From M3007 sp040383605 (lineage in GTDB: Bacteria > Bacteroidota > Bacteroidia > Chitinophagales > Saprospiraceae), in assembly GCA_040383605.1 (NCBI GenBank), contig JBEIDF010000010.1:1-39002 (forward strand): 39,002 bases of DNA, written 5' to 3'. Made by a program: the position numbers and the translations under genes. Positions 17,337 to 25,733 of this stretch are shown in pieces (within the stretch, counting starts at the first letter, position 1; the number at the start of each line of letters is the position of its first letter). The notes beneath the pieces are model-generated. The model ran no database searches and was not told the origin of the DNA. It was given only the letters and a program-made list of their open reading frames with translations.

Positions 17337-18494
17337 TCAGTTTTTGATCGCACGCGCCATATAAACCGCCACGCCCACCGTGCCGGCCGCCGCCAGGCCA
17401 AACGCCGGCGCCGAACCCCAAAAATGCCAGACGGCGCCCATCAGCGTACTGGCTATCAGCGCCGCAAGGCTCTGAAATCCGGTGTAAAAACCAATCGCCG
17501 TAGCCCTGTCCTCGCGCCCGGAAACCTTGCTGATCCAAGCCTTGGAAATCCCCTCCGTCGCCGCGGCATACAAACCGTACAACACAAAAAGCCCCACAAA
17601 AGCCGGCAGGCCCTGCGCCCATGCGAAACCCGCATATACCGCCGCGAACAGCAGCAATCCGAGAATAAACACTTTTTTAAGCCCGAGGCGGTCGGCGAAT
17701 ATTCCCATGGGATACGCTGCAAGGGCGTACGTCAGGTTGTACAATATATAGACGCCGATGACCGTCGCATCGTCCAAGCCCGATTCGCGCGCCCGAAGCA
17801 GCAGGAATACATCCGAACTGTTTATCAAGGCAAATACCAACAACCCGCCTACGAGGCGGCGATACGCCGGATCGGCTGTTTTCCAATAGCCGGTAAAAGC
17901 GAAAAAGGAGGCGCCAGCGGGTTTTTCCTGCCGCGGCTCCGATTGATCGCGCAGGAAGAGCGTGGCGCCCACCGCCAGCAGCCCGGGGATAAAAGCCAGG
18001 TAAAACAACCGGATATAATCCTCCGGAAAGAAATACAAATAGACCAGCGCGCAAAGCGGCCCCAAAACGGCGCCGAGCGTATCCATGGCACGGTGAAAAC
18101 CGAATACGCGGCCCAGGGCGCCGGGGGCAGCTTCTTCCGACAACAGGGCGTCGCGCGCGCCCGAGCGCAAGCCTTTGCCCAGCCGATCCGTCGTGCGGGC
18201 CAGAAAAACCCACAGCGGGTATGCCCAAAAAGCCAACATCGGCTTCGACAACGCACTAAGCCCGTACCCCCATTGAATAAAAGGCGCGCGCCGACCCATG
18301 CGATCCGACATTTTACCAAAATAACCCTTGCTCAAACCCGCAACGGCCTCTGCAAGTCCCTCTAACAAACCAATCAGGGCCACCGAAAATCCGATGTGCT
18401 TCAAATAAGCCGGCATGACCGGGTACAGCATCTCGCTGGCCATGTCCGTGAACAGGCTGATACATGCAAGCAGATAAACGGTGCGGGAAAACAT
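17337..18494 (-). CDS. MFS transporter
   Basis: A 385-residue major facilitator protein with about twelve hydrophobic helices. The loop between helices 2 and 3 carries the MFS motif as GYFGKMSDRMGRRAPF, and an equivalent loop occurs in the second half (YPMGIFADRLGLKK). It should sit in the inner membrane and move a small solute or drug with a proton or ion gradient. LARTTDRLGKGLRSGARDALLSEEA, after helix 4, is typical of a subgroup of uncharacterised MFS proteins in many bacteria, so the substrate is unknown. It starts 16 bp after the stop of the helical-repeat membrane protein gene and is probably on its transcript. Confidence 0.9.
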   Translation of the reverse strand: MFSRTVYLLACISLFTDMASEMLYPVMPAYLKHIGFSVALIGLLEGLAEAVAGLSKGYFGKMSDRMGRRAPFIQWGYGLSALSKPMLAFWAYPLWVFLARTTDRLGKGLRSGARDALLSEEAAPGALGRVFGFHRAMDTLGAVLGPLCALVYLYFFPEDYIRLFYLAFIPGLLAVGATLFLRDQSEPRQEKPAGASFFAFTGYWKTADPAYRRLVGGLLVFALINSSDVFLLLRARESGLDDATVIGVYILYNLTYALAAYPMGIFADRLGLKKVFILGLLLFAAVYAGFAWAQGLPAFVGLFVLYGLYAAATEGISKAWISKVSGREDRATAIGFYTGFQSLAALIASTLMGAVWHFWGSAPAFGLAAAGTVGVAVYMARAIKN

Positions 18495-18510
18495 GGACTT
18501 GAATCCGGGA

Positions 18511-19191
18511 TTACCCGGCCGGTTTTTGTTGTTTCCGACGCTTCATACTGCCGGCCAGCCGCCGGACGTACTGCCGCGACAGCCAATAATGCCGGAATTC
18601 GCCGCCGGCCAACACCAACACCCCGCTCGCCAACAGGCCATTGTGCGCATACAACGCAGTTTGATAGTACTCGGTGAAAAACGGCCGGATGACAAACAGT
18701 TCCGCCATGATCGTTACCGCCGCAAGCAGCGATAACACCACCGCAGCCACCCGCATGTAGGATAACCAGGCGGGCTTTTGTTTCAACAGGCAAGTTTGCA
18801 AAAAACGCTGCGGCATCGCGTCCCAGGGATGAATCTTGACGAGCTCGCGCAACACGTGCTCCGCCTGCCGAAATTCGCCCATGCGAAAATGCGAGGCGGC
18901 TTTTTTGAACAATACCTCCCGGAAGAGCTCTTCCGCCTGCCAGCCGTCCAAATCCTGATTGATCAGGAGCTCGAGCAACTGCTCGCATACCAGGACGTGT
19001 TTCTGGTGCGCGCCGGTTTCGAACAGCGCCTCGGCATACGCCAGCGTGCAGTCGAAATATTCATCGGTGTCCAGCGACCGGATACCGTCTTCGTTGCGCT
19101 CGTAATACCGAATGATGCCATGGAAGTCATTTGCTTCCAGAGCCTTAAAGTTGCGGTACAACTTTATTCGATATGCCGGCAGATGTTGCAT
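18511..19191 (-). CDS. Helical-repeat (TPR-like) membrane protein of unknown function
   Basis: A 226-residue protein that I cannot assign to a named family. Residues 1-140 are helical with TPR-like spacing, best seen at FDCTLAYAEALFETG (46-60) and EVLFKKAASHFRMGEFRQAEHVLRELVKIHP (92-122). Two hydrophobic spans follow at about 145-167 and 178-198, and the C terminus is very basic (RRLAGSMKRRKQQKPAG). The helical domain and the basic tail would both lie in the cytoplasm. It precedes the MFS transporter gene by 16 bp, so the two may work together. The 134-bp gap upstream, after the protease gene, shows no clear promoter. Confidence 0.75.
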   Translation of the reverse strand: MQHLPAYRIKLYRNFKALEANDFHGIIRYYERNEDGIRSLDTDEYFDCTLAYAEALFETGAHQKHVLVCEQLLELLINQDLDGWQAEELFREVLFKKAASHFRMGEFRQAEHVLRELVKIHPWDAMPQRFLQTCLLKQKPAWLSYMRVAAVVLSLLAAVTIMAELFVIRPFFTEYYQTALYAHNGLLASGVLVLAGGEFRHYWLSRQYVRRLAGSMKRRKQQKPAG

Positions 19192-19325
19192 AAGGTTAAA
19201 AACGCAGGGAAGATTCGATGAACACGGGTAACAAGAAAACGCGTCCGTTCACACCGCGCAATCGGCCCCCCACGATACGTTTAAAACGCAAAAGAGCACT
19301 CGAAGTTGACCAAGGGCCGTATTTT

Positions 19326-20801
19326 TTAGCGCCGGCGCAGCGCCACAGGCATCGTATCGTCATACAAGCCGCTGAGCGTCGGCGTTTGCGCCCCGGCGGT
19401 GTATTCCCGTACCTTGGGCGTGACGTATTTATATATTTCGCGGATGGACACGATCTGATCGCCGTTGGTATCCGCCTCGCCTTTTAGTCCCTTGAGCAGA
19501 TAAAAAGTAAAAACGCCCTGGCGCAGGCCGTGGTCTTCCAGCGAGAGTTCTTCCGCCTTCGAGGACATCAGGAGCGCAATGCCGCCATCGGAATCCTCGA
19601 GGGCCTGGTAGTAGCGGCTGACCGACACGGGGGCGGGCCCGCGGGCGGCGAGACCGTACTGGAGCGAGCCGCTGTGGCAGGCGTCGGCGATACAGAGTTT
19701 GTGTTTAGCAGCGCTCTCCAGGAAGATTTTTTTAATTTCCTCGTGGCGCAATTTATTGCGGTAACCATCAAAATCCACCGGCAAAAAGCAGCCGTCCAAG
19801 CCGTGACCGCTAAAATAGAGCAGGACGACGTCGTTGGCGTCGGCGCGCAAAAATTGCCGCCGCATCGCATTGAGGATATTGGTGCGGGTGGCCGATTCAT
19901 CTATCAGCAGGGCGATTTGCTCATCGGGCAGGGCGCCGCCCTCCGGACTTTTGAGGAAGGAGTACACGCGGTAGGCATCGTCGTCCGTAAATTTTAAGGA
20001 GGGCATAGCAGCGTACCGGCCTACGCCCACAATGACCGCCCAGATCCGCACGTCGCGACTTTGATCTACACCGATTGTATTGTCGGGTACCGCTTCTTCG
20101 GAATCAATTTCCTTGATCAGGCGACCGTTCACCCAAACGCCGCCGAAGGCGCGGCCGTTTTGGTACATCACGCCCTCTCCATAAGGCGCATTGAGCTGCC
20201 ACATCCCCTCATAGCGGTCGCCGCCGTTGTAATAACAGACGCCTTGTCCGAACGGAAGTCCGTCCTTAAACTCCCCAATCCAGCGCGACCCGTCCGGATA
20301 ATCATAGTACCCCTGTCCGTTGCGGCAGTACACCGCGGAGCAGTTGCGCATCCCGGCGAGATTATTCCGCTCGTCTGCGAGTGCGGCGGCAGGTGTTGCT
20401 GCGAGGGGTGCGGAAATATGCGTGCCGGGCGGCCGTCCTGCCGTCCAGTTGCCCTGCGTGATGCTGCCGCCCGGGGTCACCAGGCGGCCATAGCCGTTTT
20501 TCAGGTTATTGCTCCATCCGCCGATGTAGTAGGCGCCGTCCGGATAGTACATCGCGCCGTTCCCCTCAAATTTACCGAGGCGGAATTCCCCCTCATACCG
20601 TTCCCGAGAGGCAAACTGGTACACACCCTTTCCGTGCGGCTGGCTGGAGGCCCAGGTACCCGTATAGCGATCGCCATTCGGAAAAACATAGGTTCCCGTG
20701 CCATCGCGGCAATTTCCTTCCACGCACTGCGCGCCCAGGCTGGAACAGGCCAGGACGGTCATAAAAAACGGCGCAACCAAATAAAAAGCTAGACCCTTCA
20801 T
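19326..20801 (-). CDS. Exported MORN-repeat caspase-like protease (metacaspase-type)
   Basis: A 491-residue protein. The signal sequence ends near residue 25 (SLGAQC); a lipobox at Cys19 is an alternative. MORN repeats fill about 28-125 and 160-228 (for example YEGEFRLGKFEGNGAMYYPDG), a beta-hairpin module that binds lipids or proteins. The peptidase C14 (caspase p20) domain runs from about 252 to 490, with the catalytic pair His333 in YFSGHG and Cys375 in IADACHSGS. Residues 444-455 (DTNGDQIVSIRE) fit the 12-residue EF-hand calcium loop at positions 1, 3, 5, 9 and 12. Family proteases cleave after Arg/Lys or Asp; the target is unknown. ATG 20801 was preferred over a TTG four codons earlier because it starts the signal peptide. 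Confidence 0.9.
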   Translation of the reverse strand: MKGLAFYLVAPFFMTVLACSSLGAQCVEGNCRDGTGTYVFPNGDRYTGTWASSQPHGKGVYQFASRERYEGEFRLGKFEGNGAMYYPDGAYYIGGWSNNLKNGYGRLVTPGGSITQGNWTAGRPPGTHISAPLAATPAAALADERNNLAGMRNCSAVYCRNGQGYYDYPDGSRWIGEFKDGLPFGQGVCYYNGGDRYEGMWQLNAPYGEGVMYQNGRAFGGVWVNGRLIKEIDSEEAVPDNTIGVDQSRDVRIWAVIVGVGRYAAMPSLKFTDDDAYRVYSFLKSPEGGALPDEQIALLIDESATRTNILNAMRRQFLRADANDVVLLYFSGHGLDGCFLPVDFDGYRNKLRHEEIKKIFLESAAKHKLCIADACHSGSLQYGLAARGPAPVSVSRYYQALEDSDGGIALLMSSKAEELSLEDHGLRQGVFTFYLLKGLKGEADTNGDQIVSIREIYKYVTPKVREYTAGAQTPTLSGLYDDTMPVALRRR

Positions 20802-20815
20802 CGGACAGAACAATT

Positions 20816-20823
20816 GAAATATA
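20816..20823 (-). promoter_or_regulatory. Weak -7 element before the MORN-caspase gene
   Basis: TATATTTC on the minus strand matches seven of eight positions of TAnnTTTG but lies only 15 bp before the ATG, so it would give an almost leaderless message. Low confidence. Confidence 0.2.
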
Positions 20824-20946
20824 AGTTAAAAAAGTACTGAAGGGTGCAATGCGCAGCGGATTAAGGTTAAAAATAGCGGATTGGAGGTTGCCGATGGATC
20901 CTGTTTGTAAATAAAACAGCAATCCGGATTTTATATTGTGCGATGC

Positions 20947-21177
20947 GTAGAGACGCGATGCATCGCGTCTGCCAATGCGATTAGACGCGAGGCATCGCGT
21001 CTGACCGCATCGGTACGTTGATCAAACGCGATTAGACGCGAGGCATCGCGATTAGACGCGAGGCATCGCGATTAGATGCAATGCATCGCGATTAGACGCG
21101 AGGCATCGCGATTAGACGCGAGGCATCGTGATTAGACGCGAGGCATCGTGATTAGACGCGAGGCATCGCGTCTCTAC
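20947..21177. repeat. 20-bp tandem array bounded by halves of a 28-bp palindrome
   Basis: The block opens with GTAGAGACGCG and closes with its reverse complement CGCGTCTCTAC. Between them lie one separate unit (20977-20996) and seven tandem copies (21028-21167) of GCGATTAGACGCGAGGCATC. Variants are GTG for GCG in units 6 and 7 and a more diverged unit 3. It fills much of the 483-bp space between the divergent MORN-caspase and DUF4920 genes. The outer ends are the same as the palindromes at 30895-30922 and 30986-31013. The unit length (20) is not a multiple of three and there is no frame through it. Confidence 0.85.
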
Positions 21178-21180
21178 CGA

Positions 21181-21215
21181 TTGATACGAAAAAAGGACGT
21201 ATATCCTTATCTTCG
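21181..21215 (+). promoter_or_regulatory. Possible promoter of the DUF4920 gene
   Basis: TTG (21181-21183) and TATCTTCG (21208-21215, seven of eight matches to TAnnTTTG) are 24 bp apart, slightly wide. It starts four bases after the end of the palindromic array, about 70 bp before the ATG. Confidence 0.35.
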
Positions 21216-21284
21216 CACCGGCAAAATTATTCTAAATTTTTGTAACCAGGAAACCGGTTGCCCGGCTTCCAAAACTTTTAAAAC

Positions 21285-21788
21285 ATGATGTCAAAAAATG
21301 TATTGATCCTGATCGCCGGCCTGCTGACGGCCGCGGCCTGCAGCCAACAACAAGCGGCTGACAAAACTGAACAATCCAAAGAATCCGGGCAAACGTTCGG
21401 CGCCGCGCCCGCCAATGCCGACGGCGCAATCCGCTACGACGAACTGGCCGCCAAAATGACCGGCCAAGACTCGCTGCAGGCGAAAGTCACGGCCAAAGTC
21501 GGCGAAGTCTGCCAGGCCAAAGGATGCTGGATGACGCTGGTGTCCGACAACGGCAACAATCCGGAAATGCGCGTGACGTTTAAAGACTACGCCTTTTTTA
21601 TGCCCAAAGACCTGAGCGGCAAGGAAGTCCTGATCGAAGGGATCGCCTACATGGAAACGACCTCGGTGGAGGATTTGCGCCACTATGCGGAAGACGCCGG
21701 CAAATCAAAAGCGGAAATCGAGGCCATCAAAGAGCCGAAACGCGAATTGGCCTTCGAAGCAACCGGCGTGCGCATTCTGAATAAATAA
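21285..21788 (+). CDS. DUF4920 lipoprotein
   Basis: A 167-residue lipoprotein: MMSKNVLILIAGLLTAAAC provides the signal and Cys19 as the lipid-attachment site, followed by a polar linker rich in Gln and Lys. The mature domain matches DUF4920: KVTAKVGEVCQAKGCWMTLVSD at about 66-87, FKDYAFFMPKDLSGKEVLIEGIA, then HYAEDAGKSKAEIEAIKEPKRELAFEATGV. The CxxxGCW motif is the family hallmark and may bind a metal or form a disulfide. The function of DUF4920 is not known. It is one of the few plus-strand genes here, diverges from the MORN-caspase gene, and is followed by a strong terminator. Confidence 0.88.
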   Translation: MMSKNVLILIAGLLTAAACSQQQAADKTEQSKESGQTFGAAPANADGAIRYDELAAKMTGQDSLQAKVTAKVGEVCQAKGCWMTLVSDNGNNPEMRVTFKDYAFFMPKDLSGKEVLIEGIAYMETTSVEDLRHYAEDAGKSKAEIEAIKEPKRELAFEATGVRILNK

Positions 21789-21818
21789 GCGCCAGCCAGA
21801 AACACTGAAAAAAGAAAA

Positions 21819-21844
21819 GCCGCGCAGCTCGTTTGCTGCGCGGC
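21819..21844. terminator. Bidirectional terminator between DUF4920 and ftsK
   Basis: GCCGCGCAGC and GCTGCGCGGC pair perfectly around a 6-base loop. On the plus strand it is followed by CGTTTC, a weak T tract; on the minus strand by TTTTCTTTTTT, a good one. It lies 30 bp after the DUF4920 stop codon and would also stop transcripts from ftsK. Confidence 0.8.
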
Positions 21845-22004
21845 CGTTTCCCGTATATAATCTCATGAAAAGTCTCCAAACCTATTTGTCAAAACTTCCA
21901 TCCACCGCCTCGCGTCCATCGTTCATCGCTTTGACAGTACAAAAGTGCGGCAGTCCCGCACAAGTGGAAAGTACAAAAAAAGGTGTTTGTTGTGAAACCT
22001 GTGT

Positions 22005-22057
22005 AGATTTTTTAAAACCAAACAACTGAAAATCAGTTGTTTGGTTTTAAAAAATCT
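22005..22057. repeat. Perfect 25-bp inverted repeat with 3-base loop
   Basis: The arms 22005-22029 and 22033-22057 are perfect reverse complements separated by AAA. The outer part is T/A-rich (TTTTTTAAAA), the inner part CCAAACAACTGA. It lies about 100 bp after the ftsK stop on that gene's transcript. It can be a terminator read in both directions, or an inserted palindrome. The rest of 21845-22160 shows only a small GTGCGG/CCGCAC hairpin near 21948 and AT-rich sequence. Confidence 0.8.
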
Positions 22058-22160
22058 ATTTTTTTGTTTAAGAAAACAAAAATAAAAAACAGGGAAAATT
22101 TTTTTCTTTTTAATCTGGCGATCAAAATCCGATTAAATCGGCTTGTTCGGCAGGAAAAAA

Positions 22161-24623
22161 TTACCGGCGCGCGCGCAGTTCGGCAAGGAAGCGTTCCAGT
22201 TCCATTACATCATAGTACAGTACTTCCCGGGGCTTAGAGCCTTCCGCCGGGCCGACGATTCCGAGCGATTCGAGTTGATCCATGATGCGGCCGGCGCGGT
22301 TGTAGCCGAGTTTGAGGCGGCGTTGGATCATACTGGTGGAGCCGTGTTGGTTTTCGACTACCAGCCGGGCGGCATCGTCAATCATATCGTCGAGTTCCTT
22401 GATGCTGATTTCCTTGCTTCCGCCGCCGCCTTCGCCGTCGGGGTGGAATTCCGGCAGGAAGAAGGGTTCTGCGAAGCCCTGTTGGTTGGCGATGAAGTCA
22501 ATCACCCGTTCGACTTCAGGCGTATCCACGAACGCGGATTGCAGTCGGATGATGTCGCCGCCCACACTGAGCAGCATATCGCCGCGGCCGGTCAGTTGCT
22601 CGGAGCCGCCGGCGTCGAGGATGGTGCGGGAGTCCACTTTGGAGGCGACTTTAAAGGCGATCCGGGCCGGGAAGTTTGCCTTAATAACGCCGGTAATAAT
22701 ATTGACGGAGGGGCGCTGGGTAGCGATGATGAGGTGGATGCCGACTGCGCGGGCGAGTTGCGCCAAGCGGCCGATCGGCAACTCCACTTCTTTGCCGGCC
22801 GTCATAATAAGGTCGGCGAATTCGTCAATAATCAGCACGATATACGGCAGGAAGCGGTGTCCTTTATTGGGATTGAGCCTGCGCGCGACGAACTTGTCGT
22901 TGTACTCTGCAATGTTCCGCGTTTCTGCCTTTTTGAGCAGGTCATAGCGGGTTTCCATTTCAATAATCAGGCTGTTGAGCGTATGCACCACCTTGGTGGT
23001 ATCCGTCACGATTGGCTCCAGCTGATCGGGCAGGAAGGTCAGGAAGTGATTTTCCAGCCGGGCGTAAGGAAAGAGCTCGACCTTTTTGGGGTCTATGAGC
23101 ACGAATTTGACCTGCGAGGGGTGTTTTTTATACAGCAGCGACATGAGCACCACGTTGATGCCCACGGATTTCCCCTGGCCGGTAGCGCCGGCGACGAGGA
23201 GGTGGGGCATTTTGGTCAGGTCGGCCACAAACACTTCGTTGGAAATGGTTTTGCCGAGGGCGATCGGCAGTTCCATTTTTGCGCGCCGGAATTTATCGCT
23301 CATCAGCACTTCCCGCATACCCACGATCTGGCGGTTTTTGTTCGGCACTTCGATCCCGATGGTTCCTTTTCCGGGAATCGGCGCGATAATCCGGATACCG
23401 AGCGCAGAGAGATTCAGGGCGATATCGTCTTCCAGGTTTTTGATTTTAGAAATCCGGATACCGCGGGCTGGAATAATTTCGTAGAGCGTAACCGTCGGGC
23501 CGATGGTAGCGCGTATTTTCTCGATTTCGATTTTGAAATAGAGGAGGGTTTGGATGATTTGGTTTTTATTGGCTTCGAGCTCTTCGCGATCCACCTCAAG
23601 GGTTTGCTGGTCGTATTCGTTGAGCAGTTGGAGGTGGGGGTACTCGTAGTGCGAGAGTTCGAGGGTAGGGTCGTAGGGTTCGCTGAGTTGGGGATTGTCC
23701 TCCTGCACGAGTTCGACGGGCGGTTTATAGACTGGGGCTTCGTCGGGCGTGACCGGCGGTTCGGGTTGGACGGGCATATTGATTTCCAGTTCGGCAGCGC
23801 CGCCCGGGTTTTTTTTATCCCCCGGGCCGCCGTCTTCGAAGAGCGCACTGCGCTTCGTCAGGTCGAAGGACATCTGGCTGCCGGGTGCGGCTTCGGGCGC
23901 CTGGATGGGCAGTTCCAGTTCGGGCAGTTCGGTTTCCGTTTCTTCGGCGGGTACCGATCGGGTTCTGTTTCGGGGCGGCGGAGCGGCAACGGGGCGGCGT
24001 TTGCCGTAGTTTCCGTTGAGCAGATCGCGCCAGGCCTGTCGGGTTTCGTACAGCAGCTTATGCCAGGTAAAGTCGTCTAAATTGGGGTTGTTATTAAATA
24101 CAAACGAAGCAAGCAGGGCAAAGAGCAGTAGGGCCAGCGTGCCGGCAATATCCAGGAAATTTTGCAGCCACATGGCCACTGCGCGGCCGAACACGCCGCC
24201 GACAGGAAACTCGATGGTCTGCAGAAAAAAAGCAGACACCACCGACACAATCACCATCCAGGTAGCGGTGCGTTGCAACACCGGCGCCATCTGGATCAGC
24301 GGGACCCGGCGGATAAGCGCCAGGCCATACTTGTACAAGAGGTAGATAAAGCCAAACGAAGATACCCCGAAGCCCCAGTAGATGATGCTGTCGGCCAGAA
24401 TAGCGCCGAGCCGTCCCAGCCAGTTGTCCACCTGGATATTGCTGAAAAACATCTCCCAGGAAAACTGGAATACGACATCGTGGTCGTTTTCCCAAGTAAA
24501 AAAATACGAGGTGAAAGCGACCAGCAGGTAAAACGACAAAAAGAGGAAGAACATCCCGAGGAGTTTCGGAATGCGCTCGTCGTCGAAGTTCATAAACAGT
24601 TGTCCGCCTTTGCGTTTGGCCAT
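22161..24623 (-). CDS. ftsK: DNA translocase FtsK/SpoIIIE
   Basis: An 820-residue hexameric DNA pump that acts at the division septum to clear and resolve chromosome ends. Four or five membrane helices occupy about residues 20-200. A proline- and acid-rich linker follows (about 210-330), shorter than in E. coli FtsK. The alpha and beta motor domains come next, with Walker A GATGQGKSVG at about 479-488, VLIDPKKVELFPY, and Walker B LIIDEFADLIM near 597. The C-terminal gamma winged helix (MIQRRLKLGYNRAGRIMDQLESLGIV), which reads KOPS-type sequences, is complete. MAKRKGGQLF at ATG 24623 is a good start, with a TATTTTTG promoter element 54 bp upstream. Confidence 0.95.
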   Translation of the reverse strand: MAKRKGGQLFMNFDDERIPKLLGMFFLFLSFYLLVAFTSYFFTWENDHDVVFQFSWEMFFSNIQVDNWLGRLGAILADSIIYWGFGVSSFGFIYLLYKYGLALIRRVPLIQMAPVLQRTATWMVIVSVVSAFFLQTIEFPVGGVFGRAVAMWLQNFLDIAGTLALLLFALLASFVFNNNPNLDDFTWHKLLYETRQAWRDLLNGNYGKRRPVAAPPPRNRTRSVPAEETETELPELELPIQAPEAAPGSQMSFDLTKRSALFEDGGPGDKKNPGGAAELEINMPVQPEPPVTPDEAPVYKPPVELVQEDNPQLSEPYDPTLELSHYEYPHLQLLNEYDQQTLEVDREELEANKNQIIQTLLYFKIEIEKIRATIGPTVTLYEIIPARGIRISKIKNLEDDIALNLSALGIRIIAPIPGKGTIGIEVPNKNRQIVGMREVLMSDKFRRAKMELPIALGKTISNEVFVADLTKMPHLLVAGATGQGKSVGINVVLMSLLYKKHPSQVKFVLIDPKKVELFPYARLENHFLTFLPDQLEPIVTDTTKVVHTLNSLIIEMETRYDLLKKAETRNIAEYNDKFVARRLNPNKGHRFLPYIVLIIDEFADLIMTAGKEVELPIGRLAQLARAVGIHLIIATQRPSVNIITGVIKANFPARIAFKVASKVDSRTILDAGGSEQLTGRGDMLLSVGGDIIRLQSAFVDTPEVERVIDFIANQQGFAEPFFLPEFHPDGEGGGGSKEISIKELDDMIDDAARLVVENQHGSTSMIQRRLKLGYNRAGRIMDQLESLGIVGPAEGSKPREVLYYDVMELERFLAELRARR

Positions 24624-24676
24624 ATAGGATATCTTAGCCGAAGCCCGGCTGATCGCTTTCCGGGCAAGGTGTCCGG

Positions 24677-24684
24677 CAAAAATA
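24677..24684 (-). promoter_or_regulatory. -7 element (TATTTTTG) before ftsK
   Basis: TATTTTTG on the minus strand matches TAnnTTTG and lies in the 91-bp gap between the DUF3108 gene and ftsK. A -33 TTG at normal spacing is not seen. Confidence 0.45.
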
Positions 24685-24714
24685 CGGCCAAAACGGGAGA
24701 ATATGTATAGCCTG

Positions 24715-25563
24715 TTATTCTTTTTGCGCCGCCGTGAAATCGAATTTCAGGCCTTTATACGCTTTCAGCACGACTTGCACGGAGCCAACCGACACGGGGG
24801 ATTCGATCAGGACGGGGATGCGGTTCTGGTCGTCGGACACCCACACGGTCATCTTGGCCTCTTCGCTGAAGACGTTGCCGGCGATGACGTCTGGTTGGAA
24901 TTTTTGCGTTCGGTAGTGGCCCATGCCGTGCACTTTTTTGCGGCTTTCTTTGCCCACAAAGCGCATTTTGAGCGGATACTCTTCTTTATCCATAAACACG
25001 GTGAACGGCTTCGCGGCGCCCGGCCCTTTGGAGGCCAGATCCAGGCTGCGCAGGTAATACAGGCTGGACAAAATATCGTGCACCGGATTTTTCAGGGCAT
25101 GCTCCGTTTTTGTTTCTTCGGCGCCGCGGTGGTCGGCGCGCCACACGGTGGTTTTTTTGTCGTCCTGGTCGTATTTTATTTTTTCAAAAATGGAGTAACT
25201 GCCCTCGTTTATTTCCCGTTCGGAATACACTGGCAGCAGCGTTTTTTTATCCACCCAGGAATCGTACGTATCCCGCGCTTTAAAAAACCACTCGTAGGAG
25301 GGATAGGTCTTGCCGGTGGCCTGGAAGTGGTAGGTTTCGCCTTCGTCTATTACTTTGAAGCGGACTTCGCCGGCGGGCAGCCAGACGAAATTCCAGTTGT
25401 AGTATATTTTATAGGTGATCTCCTCTCCGGGCTGGAAGGATTCCGAGGCGGCAGCGGCGGTGCTGTCGGGCGTGGTTTGTCCGATGCCATGGGGCGTTTG
25501 AGGCAGCGTAAACGCCGTGATTAAGAGCGAGAGGAAGAGCAGGGGTTTTGTTATACGACGCAT
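24715..25563 (-). CDS. DUF3108 exported protein
   Basis: A 282-residue protein starting at ATG 25563 (MRRITKPLLFLSLLITAFTL), with a signal peptide that ends near GIGQT. The mature part has the DUF3108 pattern: FQPGEEITYKIYYNWNFVWLPAGEVRFKV at about 45-73, ARDTYDSWVDKKTLLPVYSEREINEG, then HDILSSLYYLRSLD, and near the end FSEEAKMTVWVSDDQNRIPVLIES with GSVQVVLKAYKG. The family is probably periplasmic or outer-membrane-associated and has no established function. The frame is open 50 codons further up to 25713, but that part overlaps the hairpin at 25674-25707 and is not a plausible N terminus. It lies 91 bp ahead of ftsK and 170 bp after the OmpA gene. Confidence 0.88.
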   Translation of the reverse strand: MRRITKPLLFLSLLITAFTLPQTPHGIGQTTPDSTAAAASESFQPGEEITYKIYYNWNFVWLPAGEVRFKVIDEGETYHFQATGKTYPSYEWFFKARDTYDSWVDKKTLLPVYSEREINEGSYSIFEKIKYDQDDKKTTVWRADHRGAEETKTEHALKNPVHDILSSLYYLRSLDLASKGPGAAKPFTVFMDKEEYPLKMRFVGKESRKKVHGMGHYRTQKFQPDVIAGNVFSEEAKMTVWVSDDQNRIPVLIESPVSVGSVQVVLKAYKGLKFDFTAAQKE

Positions 25564-25673
25564 AGCGAAGGCGACGAGAAGATGCCGGCGGGTATGGCGG
25601 GTGAACGATGGGAAAAAAACGCGCGATGGAGCGGTTTTAGTATATCGCCAGGAGACAAGGGTGGGCCTAAACG

Positions 25674-25707
25674 ACAGGAGCCTCCCCGAAATCGAGGAGG
25701 CTCCTGT
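25674..25707 (-). terminator. Terminator-like hairpin after the OmpA-family gene
   Basis: ACAGGAGCCTCC and GGAGGCTCCTGT form a perfect 12-bp stem with a 10-base loop, 27 bp after the stop of the OmpA gene. The T tract is better on the plus strand (GTTTTC) than on the minus strand (CGTTTAGG), so termination on the OmpA side may be partial. Confidence 0.7.
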
Positions 25708-25733
25708 TTTCAACCGGAAAAATCCGCTTGGAA

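Noticed and set aside
22143..24080. A 645-codon plus-strand frame opposite ftsK
   Set aside because: The minus strand encodes a complete FtsK with all motifs; the plus-strand product is composition-driven and has no family features.
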